Source: Liolophura sinensis (taxonomy: Eukaryota > Mollusca > Polyplacophora > Chitonida > Chitonidae). Taken from it: a stretch of DNA of 60,000 nucleotides. A program made the position numbers and the translations under genes. Numbering within the stretch: position 1 is the first letter of the stretch; each line of letters opens with the position of its first letter. Location: positions 28,112,628 to 28,172,627 of the forward strand of contig NC_088305.1 in assembly GCF_032854445.1 (NCBI RefSeq), written 5' to 3'. A model generated the notes under the pieces. That model was not told the DNA's origin. It did not search any database and saw only the letters and a list, made by a program, of their open reading frames with translations. Shown piece by piece: positions 1 through 12,600 of this stretch.

Positions 1-45
1 ATTTCTTGAATACGGCTTAAAATACCAATCAAATGAATAAATAAA
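1..45 (+). mobile_element. 3' tail of the SINE next to linker exon A
   Basis: The tail signature TACGGCTTAAAATACCAATC with AAAT repeats; the rest lies left of the window. Confidence 0.6.
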
Positions 46-62
46 TACAAAGACCTACTTAC

Positions 63-3000
63 TCGTGTCTGGTGAAGCAGAGAGGGATGTCGTCGATGTT
101 GCCGTCGCCGTTGTTGATGTTGTTGTTGTTGCTACCAATACAGAAGAAAATATAGTTTGTTTTACTAAAAATACTGACCATCTCTTACTTGGTTTATCTC
201 AGTGAAAGAAAAATAACTTACTCCTATTTTGCATATAAGAAATTATATTTAATCATGCTAGTTGTAATACCTGAAACTATTCTATGCGACATTGTCAAGA
301 ACTTTCCTTTCTTCATGAGAGTTCTCAACATGTGTTAGTTCTGAGTTCAGACGACCAACAAAGTTATTAACCGCCTACTGATAAAGTCCAGTACATTTGT
401 TTGGTTTTCAATCCAACAGATCCACGATTTCATCTTTCCAGACGACGCCGAGTGCGGCCAACACGAAAAAGGCGAGTAGCGAAATTTGGCTTCCTGTCGT
501 TCCGCAATGTACATTTGGAACGACAGGAAATTTGTGTAAATTTGGTCTTCATTATTCACAAAATCTAGTTGATTTGGAATCACGAAAACTGTATGATTAA
601 ATGAAACGTGATTTGTGGCGTACAGTTTGGATAGTTTGAGGACAGCACGCTCTAAAAGACGGAATTTCATGCTTGTGAACGGAAGTATTTGTCAAAGCTA
701 ACCTGGACAAAATAAAACAGATCTCAGAGCTAAACAAGTATTATTGTCTTCTATTTTCTATTTTAAAAATACGTTTTAGGCGATGTAGGACAAACTGCAC
801 TGTTATTCGTACATATGACTTACAACATTGACCCATTTATTGGTATTTACCGGTTACCTTGTAGTCAATGAAATTTCACATACACATTGTTGGTTTGTTT
901 CATATGTACAATCCAGAGTAAGCCATCTTTACAATGTGAACATTTATTTTGTGGCTTTTCTACTCTGTAGGCGATATCCTGACATGACTGAAGAAAGAAG
1001 ATAATTCGACTCAGCCACAGTTTCCACAAGGTCATGAAATGAAATCTCTGAGAACATTTTGTCACGTGTTGTTCCAAATCAATTATGTGTTGTATGTTAG
1101 AGTCTGGATCTGGTGCACAATTTAAGCTGACACTCTGGTACACTCCGGTGCACAATTAAGGCTGACAATCCGGTACACTCTGGTACACTCCGGTGCACAA
1201 TTAAGGCAGACATTCTGATGCACTCTGGTACACTCTGGAACACTATGGTACACAATTTCGAATGGCACCCCGGTACATTCCGGTACACTCCGGTCCACAA
1301 TTTAGGTTGACACTCCGGTACACCCCGGTATACAATTAAGGCTGACACTTCAGTACACTTCGGTGCACAATTAAGACTGACTCCCCAAGTACTCCGATAC
1401 ACTCCGGTCCACTCCAGTGCACGTTTAAGACTTACACTCTAGTACACTTCGGTACACTCCGGTGCACAATTAAGACTTACACTTCAGTACACCCTGGAGC
1501 ACAGTCAAGACTTACACTCTGGTACACTCCGGTGCATAATTAAGACTTATACTCTGATTAGAAACAACAGATCCTTTGCTCTCGCACCACATTGGTCATC
1601 GAAAATGCGTAGGATGCATATGGCCTGAACTTGAATTACCCGCCTAAGACGCCAGATCCACCCGGAAGAAGTCCAAGCTTGACCTCTTGTATATCGAAGA
1701 CGAGAGAAAACCTTCAACCGCCATTAAGTAATTGACAAGCTCTCCTACACATAACGCATATATTTTCACCTGTACATCGAGCTGAATATCACCTTGTGTT
1801 GAAAGCCAAGTGATCTTCCTTCATATCACACCAAATAATAAGTCGAGTTTATTTACCTTTAAACTCTTTTAGTGAAGGAAAAGGGATTCCTACTGTATTA
1901 TGTGAGTTACAAAAATTGTTAGACAAGTTTTATTGACAATAATTTACCAATCCCTCCTCTGGCTGTGTTTTGGTAGGTTCACAAACCTTCAGGTTCTGAG
2001 TTTTTCCATAGTTTGTCGACTAGAAACAACATTTTGTTTAACTTGTTTCTGTAATAGTAAGTGTCACCAAAAAAAGTTGCCTACTATTTTGATACATGGT
2101 ACAGTAGAGCTTTTTTACCTTCAGCGACAAGAGTTCAACTCGAAACTCCTACATTCCCCTTATGGTTGTAGTCAGAAGATATAATGTCAAAGTCTGAAGT
2201 TGACCTACACAGCCTACACAATTGTTTTCAGGCTTGGATTCCGCTCTCCATTTTCGAACATGATTATTTTTTAAATCCTATAATAGATTAATTTTGATAC
2301 TCAGAAAGACATCATCTTACACTCTTCAAAAATAATTCCAACATTTTCTATGTACATGCATACTTCATATGTACATACACTAATTGATCACAGATGACAT
2401 CGTGCACGTATATATGTAAACTTGTTATGAATTATAACACGTAGCATATTTATTTTGTTCTTACTGCAGAAAAATTTACTCGTGTCACGTTCACAGATGA
2501 CGGCATAAGAAGAGGAAGGCGAAGTTGATGCCCATTTTGCGGAAGTTTGTTTATATGCCCGTCTCCCTGAAACGGTATCCGCCCATCGGGTGTCGCTGCT
2601 CGACACTATCTGCCCGGAATTCACCCATCTCCAAACACCTGATGATTTTGACAATCCCAGCCAGTGTTGAATACCTGTAGAAGTGTAATATTTAATTATT
2701 TATTGATCTATTTGATGTTTTTGATTGATTTTTGGAGTTTTAGATTTATTGATTTATTTATGTTATTTTATTTATTTACTGATAACCACACTGATTTATT
2801 TGTTTATAGACTTTTTTTCATTTCCTGATTGCCCATCTAATTGCCACGGTCAAGTGTTGAACACGGTAAACAAACAGATTAAACACACTATGAGTTAAGC
2901 ATAGTCAATTTAATCTCTACAACAAAGGAAATCTTACTGGTTTGTGCGTTGAGCCATTCTTGTTCATCCTCCTCTTCCAACTGTACAAGGTAAAGGCCGT

Positions 3001-5595
3001 TATCCTTACACGTCGATTTCGCGTTTGTGTACACGGTATGGCCGGGCCATACATTGTAACACGAGTCTGTGTCCAAACGGTAGTACGTGTTCATAGTACC
3101 AGGGACAGGCGGGCAACCTGGCGACAGGAAACAAATATTAAAAACCTGAACAAATAATTTCTTGACTTGTTGATTTCAAGGGGGATTAACTTGGTAGGGC
3201 ATATTTGCGGTGACAAAGTGTGAAGGGCAATGGTAAATATTCTGTATTCGGTTTTTGTTGGTTCGTGACATGCTAAATAAGTGCTTAACCTCTTCTCTGT
3301 CCTTATGGTGATAGAGCGCCAGGGTAAAAGTCGAGAGACCAGGGATTAAACCTGGATCAAGTCATATCAAAGCGGTACTTGGTATTTCCTTGGTTCTCAG
3401 CATTGAAAGGTTAGGGCGAAAAGGTAGATTAGCCCACTTCCAGTATAATGTGACTGGGTGAGGAGTCTTCGGCATGGTGCTTCAATGGTAGCAAAACGGT
3501 GCAGAGTGTTTAGGGTTTTGGCAGGGTTTTTAGGGTTTATACATTTGGCGTTTTCGTCTGGTACAGCTTTGCAATGCATCTATAGCAGTGAGGTTAGCCT
3601 AATACAACAGCACAGAGATTCAGGAGCCTTTCACCGAGGTAACCGCTATGAGCGCCAAGCTCTTGTTGGCTTCTTCCCTGGTTGTACGTGGGAAAGTCTT
3701 CCAGTAACCTGCGCATGGTGGTGCGTTTTCGATCAGCTTGATGCATGTAATAATGATCAGATAAAAAATAAACGGTCCCCTAAATGTCCCTGCTGCACCA
3801 CAAACGCCACAAACAAAAGCAAATGGAAGTAATGCACAATTTGGCTTCCACAGAAATCTTCGCAGTCAGAGAAAACGGACACGACTGATCATGCCAACAC
3901 ATCAGTGCATGTCCCTGAAAGCACACGCAGCACTATTTCCCCTGTTTAATATGCATAAACACAATGTCTACTGTAACAGTCTACGGATGGATTGCAAGAT
4001 GCCACGAGTATTGGCAAACATAATCAAGATTGTAGTTATGTGGCGTTACCATGCCCTTTTACACTTAAACCCTTCTCCCTTATCAAACCACCATCCAACT
4101 TCCCTCTCTCCACTCCGGATATGTGTGGGACAGATTTATGGTTTAGTGAATTCATATATATGACGGTGAAATCATGACAGACGTATGCTACAATATGTAA
4201 CCAGAACTTTGACATCTTTCAGTTCGGTAAGTTTTCATAATCATGTAAAACCCCACCAGAGCCTTCAAAATTTACTTATAATAAGCCTATGCTGGAGCAA
4301 AAGTCTATTTATTGTGGGCGTTGAACAGAAACTGGTGATGGCTGAATGATTTCCGATAAATCCGCTCTGTGGATAGAATACTAGTATACCGATTTTACAG
4401 GTTAATGGATTTTAAAAGAGTCCCACATGACTAACTACGTGACTTACATAACCCCAGGCTTTTCTATTATCTCCGCTTGTGAAATCGATTTCATAACAGC
4501 GCAAAGTAGATGTATACAGAATAGGCATTAACGCCATTGTCTTCTCTGGGCAAACATTACGCAAGCTGGTTTATAAATTGTTCTGTATGTTTAGCCGGTT
4601 TAGCTATCAGAGGATAACACCTTGAGATATGTGGCCAGTCTGGTATGGTAATTTCAAGTGGTGATGACAGTATTATCTTAGAACAAATAAATAATAATAA
4701 CAAGTAGATAGCACCTCTCAGACAAATGTATTCCCATGAGGTTTTGCAGGAAACTGGGTGGAAAAATATATACAGGAAGTATATATATAAGATAACGTTA
4801 AGGTAGATGGCCTTTGGACTCCTGCTATCTTTAAAAGGGTTTCTTTTCTCCAAGATACACAGGTGAAAATGTAAAAATCCTTTCCGTTTTAATTTAATCA
4901 ACCGCACTTTTTTTACCTTATTCTACCAAAGGCTTGGTGCTATAGTGACGGAGGCGTGGGGGGGGTGGGGGGGGGAGGGGTGATAATTTACTACTGTCTA
5001 AGCATTTACATGAATACTTAGAATCAATATGGCCTCCATGGCATGGTGGATAGAGTGCTAGAGCAGCCTACTACCTCCGGAGATAATCATCAGTGTGGTT
5101 CCTGTGAGTTCAAGTCCAGTTCATACTGGCTTCATCTCCGCTCGTACGTGCGAGGGTTTTACAGCCACCTGCGGATGGTTTTGGGTAAAAAAGATAACAT
5201 AAAAGCATACCTCAGGTAAAACTCACACATGATCACTGAACTCTTACATGGCTTAGATTTATTTTTTTATTTCATTGGAGTTTTACGCAGTACTCAAGAA
5301 TATTTCATTTATACGACGGCGGCCAGCATGATGGTGGGAGGAAACCGGAACGAGCTCCGGGAAACCAACGACCATCCACAGGTTGCTGACATCACATTTT
5401 TAACATTCAACATTTATACACTCATTTATCTCAGCCTTATACCTCGGCATTCATGAATCTGAATGTAACGTAAATTTTGCTTGTCAGTCGTAAATACACA
5501 ATGTATTGATAATATATTACCTGAGACTCACCTGAAGCCACATTGCCAGTGAATACACAAATCACATAAAATACCAACAGAAGCCGTCTCTCCAT
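63..5595 (-). CDS. Secreted CTLD / Thr-Ser-linker lectin-like gene, copy A (3' end off window)
   Basis: Likely a secreted lectin-like protein acting outside the cell; the ligand is unknown. Four exons are visible: 5532-5595 (signal peptide starting MERRLLLVFYVICVF), 2938-3117 (first half of the CTLD, starting GCPPVPG), 2480-2674 (second CTLD half with WLGL and W-R-W), and 63-131 (Thr/Ser-rich linker ending SPDT). All junctions are GT-AG and phase 1, and exon lengths (64, 180, 195, 69) equal those of copies B, C and D. The start is the only ATG before the hydrophobic stretch. The last exon (PAN/apple-like, seen in the other copies) should lie left of position 1. The CTLD keeps the Cys pair STC...ICE but shows no EPN, QPD or WND sugar/calcium motif. 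The exon 3 donor is GTAAAT rather than the GTAAGT of its sisters and should still work. Exons were defined by eye from splice signals and four-way conservation. Confidence 0.8.
865..1155 (-). other. Conserved intronic ORF of unknown meaning, unit A
   Basis: An open frame inside the intron between CTLD exon 3 and the linker exon, containing EQHVTKC, RFHFMT, SCQDIA and GLLWIV. Related open frames occur in the other units at 19111-19362, 29995-30288, 42247-42498 and 43636-43887. The A/C difference is a whole-codon deletion. It cannot be a phase-1 internal exon with the splice sites I see, and it matches no family I recognise. It may be an alternative terminal exon or a repeat-derived frame. Confidence 0.25.
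1110..1558. repeat. 35-bp minisatellite, unit A
   Basis: Tandem units of about 35 bases built on GGTACACTCCGGTGCACAAT and TAAGACTTACACTCT. About 13 imperfect units here. Confidence 0.9.
3585..3770 (+). mobile_element. Degenerate SINE fragment in intron 1, unit A
   Basis: Retains GATTCAGGAGCC, AACCGCTATGAG, TTGTTGGCTTC and CCAGTAACCTGCG in the order seen in the full-length SINE at 53.9 kb. Homologous fragments lie at 21772-21960, 32633-32818 and 46672-46862. The long plus-strand ORF over it (3458-3832) is a by-product. Confidence 0.6.
5029..5205 (+). mobile_element. SINE head fragment in intron 1, unit A
   Basis: Begins GGCCTCCATGGCATGGTGG and keeps the B-box region GTGAGTTCAAGTCC. Counterparts lie at 23459-23632, 34069-34245 and 48124-48299, so the insertion predates the four-copy array. 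Confidence 0.7.
5255..5392 (-). mobile_element. SINE 3' fragment, minus orientation, unit A
   Basis: Carries the reverse tail ATTGGAGTTTTACGCAGTAC, then ACGACGGCGGCCAGCATGAT and GGGAGGAAACCGG. Present also in unit C at 34296-34436, and absent from B and D. Confidence 0.75.
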
Positions 5596-7550
5596 CTTGA
5601 AGCATCAAACATCTATCCGACAAACATATATTTCTCTTTTGAAGGATAATTCACACACTTATTATGACCTTGAATGTCAATACTATTTCTGACTGAACTA
5701 GTTGTGCTGCAATGCTTTGAAATCCGATTCACAAGGTTTTGACTAAATTATTCGCGGAAACACAGATGGTCAGTGTTTTTGTTAGTAACAATAAGCCGTC
5801 CTCTAGAAGAATTCTGTTCATTTGCCAAACATGACAATTCCTGTTACGTTGTCCATTTGGAATGAACTCGAATCAAAGGCTTGCGCCAAACTGATGGCCC
5901 ACTTCTGGCAACATACTCCAAACACAACCATACAAGTTAAAATTCCAAACAGTTGACGTGAGAAGTTTCTTGCCACGGCTCCGGTTCACTTGGTCGCACA
6001 ATCTTGAATGATGAAATTAAAGTGGCTTTCGTTCCAAACCGTTCTACATTTCCTGATTGATGTTTTTCCCTTGTTGTGTCAATAATTTACTCCCTCTACT
6101 TCCAAAATTACTTGTTGTAGAGTTGCCTAAAGGCTGTAGCTGATAAAATCGAAGTCAACTGCTTGATATTAAAAATTGTTTGCGATTTAAAATCACACTT
6201 TGCGACTTCGTTTCCACTGATAATTTTGCCCTAAACTTGGCTGTTGCAACGTCCCGTTTTACTGGAGTGATGAACCCTCGCTTCCCACTTAGAACAAGTG
6301 GAACCTTCCCCTGCTTTTGGACGAGTAACCATCTCTGTGGTTTACATTTTGTTTTGTTTCGTTGCTTCCCGTTCTTGACAGCCTGACTTCTAAGCGTATC
6401 AAACGAATGAGTTTCCTTTCTAACGGGCGCTAATGCTTCCATTCATTTCTTTCCATATGTAAGCCAATAATTATCCTCAGTAATATCCAGTTAATGCGAA
6501 CAGCCCCCCCCCCTCCCCCACCCCCCACCCCACCTGGTTGTTTACCTACAAATCCGAGTCAGCATCCAACGAAAGGAGCTTTGTCTACACACCCAATGAT
6601 ATAACGTTAACCCCCATAAGGTATCAATTCACCGCAAAACTGAAAACTTTCCATGTTTTTCCTATACCCTGCTCGATCACAGGTATATGTCTGATATGCT
6701 TTTGTACCCACTAATTCTGTTTTGCGCGGTGAATGTTAAAACGATTTATTGCTCTTAATAGCACGGAAAATGGAGTCCCCGGAATTAAATCATTGTTGAC
6801 ATGTTAAGCGATATCCTAAGATAAGCGCTAAAGGTAAAAAAACATTTAATGTTAAAATAAGATTCATTATGACGGAGACAATAACATTCATACCTTCAAA
6901 ATATTTTAAACTTTTGGAAGGCGGGATTTCGGGTCTGGGGTTTTAGCTTTATAAAAAAAAACACAATTAACTAAGATATTTGAAACATTTGGTGGGATTT
7001 CTGCACCATACTGGCGGCACTAAAAAATTTGAATCGTAAGATAAGCTTTATGTACTCGGTACAATATAGCGACAGATCAACTTTTTATTGTCTTAGATGG
7101 AAAATTTAATAAGCAGGATAGCTGATTTATTTACACGAATATCAATTTCATGATTAAACTTTTGTGACGTTAGCACGTCTAAGGGGTCTTTCCTATGATA
7201 GTCTTGGTGTTGAGCGGGGTTCACCTGTAAACAGTTGGCTCAAGCGTTACCGATATACAAATCAAACAGCTTAAACAACTACAAGAACTTAGCTCCATAC
7301 TGCAAACTTCAGTACTTGAAGGAAACATTTCCATGATTAAAAGGAATAAGGACAAGAAACAACATCTTCAAAGCCGACAATAAACCTGTTTTTTTTTTCA
7401 CTTGCATTAGGATTTCTTACCTGAAATATATAGACAACGATTTCTACCATCAATAAAAGAAAATCAAACTGCTATTCTCTTACATTCAAACAGTTTTGTT
7501 TTATATGTATGTTTCATTATGTAAGGATTAACATCTAGAATTGTGTCAGA
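5596..7550. promoter_or_regulatory. Divergent intergenic region between lectin gene A and plus-strand signal exon
   Basis: This stretch of about 1.95 kb has no convincing ORF and separates two head-to-head first exons. A TATA-like CATATATTT (plus-strand reading, 5625-5633) lies 30-38 bases upstream of the lectin ATG, and TTTATATGTAT (about 7499-7509) lies about 45 bases before the plus-strand ATG. Both are kept in all four units. A C-rich run sits at about 6504-6530. Equivalent spans are 24367-26305, 34640-36593 and 49057-50999. A shared promoter is an inference. Confidence 0.45.
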
Positions 7551-7602
7551 ATGGGATTATGGACGTCGTGTCTATGTGTTGTGATTGCATTGGTACCCCT
7601 TG
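7551..7602 (+). pseudogene. Orphan plus-strand signal-peptide exon, unit A (splice donor lost)
   Basis: The ATG opens a 17-residue hydrophobic peptide, MGLWTSCLCVVIALVPL, followed by one base of a split Gly codon. In units B and C the next bases are GTAAAA, a usable donor; here the first donor base is mutated (GT to TT). No partner exon is recognised downstream. It looks like the first exon of a divergently transcribed secreted-protein gene that has decayed in this copy. Confidence 0.5.
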
Positions 7603-7850
7603 TTAAAAATCTATACAACAGACGCGAATCCATTGTTAATCATAAAAGGCTAGATATGGAAAAATTACAATGTTTAATTGATCCAAGCATTAATGTATGG
7701 GCAACGGATATCAGAACACTGATGAAATAAATAGTTCTATTTCCTGGAACTAACAGAAATGGCTTAATATCGATTTCAGGTCTGATTTGAGTAAACAGTG
7801 AAAGCGATAACACTTAAACTTCTTCGAGTGGAATTGGACCATGCGTGTGA

Positions 7851-8747
7851 TGTGTCATGTCACAATACATTGCATGTTTATACTTGTACATTTCCTAACG
7901 CGGCTTAGTCACGAGACATGTTCATTTCAGTCGCAGCCGGGTAGTCTAAATATAGAACATCTTGTAGATTTCTAGCCAATCAGTTTCCATTGACCGATGC
8001 CACTGGAAAATGACCTTGTTGATGTATTTTCTTTGTTCTTTCTCGAAGCTTCGATGACAATACATACGGTGGCAGATTTGTAGGCTTAGAGAGTCAGAGA
8101 TAGTTGTGAAAAAGAGATAGACAGTGACACGACAGTGACATTTGGAGAGCTATAAGGTGTATTTGACGGAGTTACGGACGATACATCACAGGTATAGTTA
8201 GAAGAAATCGTTAGTACCATTTTAGTGGAAAAGCCGGTGTAATTTGGATTAGCCGTACCAGGATTAACTGGTGATTGTTGGCGGACATTCTGCATTTTGT
8301 GAACTGTGATGAACGTGTACATATTAACTGCTTGTTGGAAGATTTGTGGTCTCCATTCCAGAAAAGTATCAACCTCCCTTGGTAAGACAAGTCGGAGAAT
8401 TCAACCATGTTATGGTTGGGGGAGATCAACAAACCGCGCCAGTAAAGAGGGAACGGACATCCAGAAAGAGGATTGGAATATTCCAGTGCCGATTGGACAA
8501 CGTCGCAAAGTCAAGTTAAGGACTGTAGCGTAAATCAGGTCGGAAGTATTTATACATACGAGTAAGCTGCAGTCATTTATAGTAACATCCTGTGCATTGC
8601 TATTTGTAGTTTAACTCATTATTTTCCTTTTTGATTCATTCAATTGTTAAACCAACCATTTCAGTGTTTGAGAGTGTTACTCTGTTTGACTCAGGTTAGG
8701 GTCGTTATTGGGAATTGATTTTGGCTTATTATACCCATACCCTAACA
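7851..8747 (+). mobile_element. Probable 5' LTR of a decayed Ty3/gypsy-like element, unit A
   Basis: The segment starts TGTGTCATG and ends CCCTAACA (TG...CA), followed at 8751-8768 by a stretch matching the 18-base tRNA-Pro type primer-binding site at about 15 positions (core TCTCGTCCGGGA). Units B and D lack it: homology between A and B stops at about 7840. The gag-like frame starts 145 bases downstream. The left boundary is uncertain by a few bases and no 3' LTR was found. Confidence 0.5.
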
Positions 8748-8891
8748 AATTAGGGTCTCGTCCGGGAAAATCTAGCAGTGCTAATCGAAATTGCAACATT
8801 TGTAGCACTTTGTAAACATACAGTCAAACAGGGTTTCACTGGGAGATTGACAGGATATTGTTACTTTTGTATACATTGTAATATTTAAACA

Positions 8892-9385
8892 ATGGCTGTG
8901 GAATTCAATGTTGAGGTACCTTTAGATTCTGGCGTAACTGTAAGTAGACTATCTGCTATCAGAAAGGCTGAACTAAGAGTCATTGCAGAAAAAGAGAAAT
9001 TGAACTTTACCCATAGCTTAAAGAAAAGTGAAATGTTGGAGGCAATAGCTTAGCATTTAGGATTAAGCAGCGACCTACCCCGTGTAATTACGGCGTCACC
9101 AGCTACAGATTTTGAAGTTTTAAAACTGCAACTGGAGATGGTAAAATTGAAGTTAGAGAAAAAAGAGAGAGAAAAGGAAAATGAAAGAGAGGAAAGAAAA
9201 AGGGAAGGGGAAAAGAGGAGAGAGAAAAGGGAAGGGAAAGAGAGGAGAGTGAGAGAACAGTAAAGGGAAAGACAGGAAAGAGAGGGAATACGGAGACTGG
9301 AAGGAGAAAAAGAAAGGGAGAGAGAATTCGAAACGCGGAAGGAGTGAGTGAGTGGTTGGAAATTAAGATCGTGCTCAACAATTTT
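8892..9385 (+). pseudogene. Decayed gag N-terminal fragment of the gypsy-like element, unit A
   Basis: The frame from ATG 8892 starts MAVEFNVEVPLDSG and has the RKAEL..IAEKEKL pattern of Ty3/gypsy Gag N-termini, then a long Lys/Glu/Arg-rich helix. It is broken by an in-frame TAG at 9051 and TAA at 9261, and the same stops occur in unit C. The LINE and its target site follow directly. Confidence 0.6.
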
Positions 9386-9397
9386 TCTGTCATATGA
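9386..9397. repeat. Left target-site duplication of the LINE
   Basis: The 12-base TCTGTCATATGA is repeated exactly at 15305-15316 and occurs once in the unfilled unit C at 38428-38439. Confidence 0.93.
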
Positions 9398-9648
9398 ATG
9401 AATGAATGATTATGGCTTAACGCCACATCGGCAATATTTCAGCCATATCGTGGCGAGAACAAGGTGAAAACGCGAGACGGTAGAGGTTTTCGACATGATA
9501 ATATGAACATCAAAAGTAAAGCAAAAAGTACAGACATGTTTAAAATCGTATAAAAGAAAATTAAGAGTTAAAACTCGAAAACCAGGGTTATAGTACATGT
9601 ATAAATATATATAACTGTTTATCTATAGATATTTATGACAATTAAAAT

Positions 9649-12600
9649 TTATATTCTATGATATAGGCCAATGGCCTTCAAATAATTTATGACAACATCG
9701 CCAGCGATGCTGTCAAATAAATCATATATAGAGTTGACCATGTAGAATCTCTGCCGAACATGGGCAAAGTCTACACAGTCAACCAGAATATGTTTGATGC
9801 CATATTGAGCATCACATCCAACACACTCGGGAGCACTGCTCCCATCCAAGATGAAATTGTGTGTCAGATGAGAATGTCCAATACGGCATCTCGTTAAAAC
9901 GACTTGGTCTCTACGAGACATATTAAGTGTATATGAATTATAGCCAATGACCGGATGAATAGCATGCAGTTTATTATGAGCCTGCAAGTTCCATTCACCC
10001 TGCCAAAGGCAACGAATATATTTAAGAATATTGGACTTCATGTCAGTATAAGGGATTTTTATCTTGGATATGGGTTTATTTAGGGCAGCTTTCGCCTCCC
10101 TGTCTGCGACGGTGTTTCCATGGATACCAATATGACTTGGTATCCAGCAGAATATAATATCTTTACCTCTTCTAATTAATTTCCTATGTATAGCTAAAAT
10201 TTGAAGGATCAAGGGATTTTTAAATTTATTATTCTGTATTGCCAATAAGCAAGACAACGAGTCCGTGCATATCATTGCCCTCTGGGCACACCCAGAAGAA
10301 ACATATGATAAGGCCAGGAGTATAGCTCTGGCCTCGGCAGAGAATATTGAAGAAGAGGATGGAAGACGAAAGGAAGAGACCCGCTGCTCTAAGACAGCCG
10401 CAGTCGCAACCCTGTCCCCATCCTTCGACCCGTCAGTATATATAAATTTATAATCCGTATAATTAGCTTTAATTTCAGCAAAACCTTGCTGAATTATAAG
10501 AGGATTTATATTCGATTTATTATATTTACGTAGATCAAATATTAGTTTTGGTTGTGGGAGAAGCCATGGAGGAGACTCTGGAAAAGACACCGGAGCTATA
10601 TCCTCCAGCTTGATGTTACCTCCCACAATATGGTCCTGTATACGAAGACCGAACGAAGGGATCTTGTTAGGACATTTAGTATATTTGTCTACATATAATG
10701 GATTGAAAACACAGTCGTAGGCAGGGTTTGTTGGATGAGCTTTAAGCTTTGTACTATATTGAAGGCTTAGTTTTATACGTCGGTGATATAAAGAAGGTTC
10801 ATTAGCCTCCACGTATAAACTTTCTACTGGTGAGGTTCTAAAAGCACCAAGGCTGAGCCTCAAACCTTGGTGATGAACAGGATCCAACATTTTAATGTAC
10901 GACTTCCTAGCGGAACCGTAAATGATGGATCCATAGTCCAATTTAGACCTCACCAGAGAACGATATAAATTAAGTAAAACTGATCTGTCAGCACCCCAAT
11001 CGATGCTAGACACGACCTTAATTATATCAAGAGCCTTTGTACATTTAGCCTTAAGCATTTTTAAATGAGGTATAAAGGATAGCTTACTATCAAATATTAT
11101 ACCTAAAAATTTTGTTTCTCCAACAATTTTAACCTGTTTACCACAAAAATTAAGCTGAGGGTCAAGATGAAGTTTCCGTTTATTACAAAAATGCATACCG
11201 ACGGTTTTAGACGTTGAAAATCTAAAACCGTTTTCAGTTGCCCATTTCTCGATTTTATTGAGACAAAGCTGCAACTGACGTTCGATGTTATTCATATTCT
11301 TAGCTCGGTAGCATATAAGGAAATCATCGACGTATAAAGAACCCTCTGTGCCCGATGTTAATGTTTTTGCTAGGCTATTTATTTTTATGCTAAACAGAGT
11401 TGGTGATAGAATGCTGCCCTGGGGTACACCCATTTCCTGCTCATAAGAGTCAGAAAGAGTGGACCCAACCCGTACCCTAAACTGACGATCGGATAAAAAT
11501 TGAGATATAAATAAAGGTAAGCGACCTTTAAGACCCATATCCGCGAGGTCTTTTAAAATACCATATTTCCATGTGGTGTCGTAGGCCTTTTCAAGGTCAA
11601 AAAATATGGACACCACATGTTCGTTATTGATGAAGCCATCGCGAATAAAGGTTTCAAATCGAACAAGGTGATCCATAGTGGATCTACCTTGACGAAAACC
11701 GCACTGAATATTAGAAAGTAACTTGTTGGTTTCCAGAAACCAAACAAGTCTATCATTAATCATCCGTTCCATAGTCTTACAGACACAGCTGGTAAGAGCT
11801 ATGGGACGGTAATTATTTGGATCAGTATGATCCTTACCCGGTTTGGGAACCGGGATAATACACGCCTCCCTCCATGACGGTGGAAAATTACCAGTTATCC
11901 AAATATCATTAAGCAAGTCCAAGAGAGTCTCCAGTGGCTCAGGTGGTAAATGGTTCAGAAACTTATAATATACATTATCAGGACCACAAGCAGTATCGTT
12001 GGCCTTTTTTAATGCAGTCTTAAGTTCCTCGATATTAAAAGGACAATTATAATCTTCTAAATTTTTAGAAGAAAAGGGCAATTTAGTTTTCTCCTTCTGG
12101 TTTTTAATATATTGGAATTTTTTAGTGTAATTCTCAGAAGAAGATTTGTTGGAAATTGTCTCAGCTAATTTATTGGCTATATCAGATGTAGAGGTTAATA
12201 TATTATCTTCATCATCTTTTAAATGCTGGACTTTGGCTTTATTATTTTTGCCCTTAAGTTTCTGAACCATGTTCCAGACCTTACGCATGGGTGTTTTTGA
12301 CGTAATGCCTGAAACAAAGTTCCGCCAACAAGATCGTCTCTTGGACTTGAGTAACCGACGAGCCTTAGCTCTAAAATTACGAACCTGGTTTAAGTTGTTA
12401 TCAGTAGGACAATGATTAAATCTTCGTTCAGCCTTTTTACGGTCCTTTATGGCTTTACGACAGTCATTGTCGTACCAGGGTTTGCTTTTGGATTGTGGAT
12501 TCGTCGAGGTCTTAGGGATAGTTCTGTCAGCCGCTTGTAAAACAAGCTCATTAAATTTTAATATAGGATCATCTGCTGCTTTGAGAGTCTCTGGAGTGAT

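Noticed and set aside
3500-3545. TTTAGGG-like stretches resembling telomere repeats
   Set aside because: Only a few irregular copies next to a SINE fragment; not a tandem telomeric array.
3458-3832. 124-residue plus-strand ORF, also at 32506-32880
   Set aside because: Covers a degenerate SINE fragment and has no domain; the frame is incidental.
9103-9426. Minus-strand Ser/Leu/Phe-rich ORF, also at 38092-38625
   Set aside because: Antisense of the Lys/Glu-rich gag helix; low-complexity shadow.
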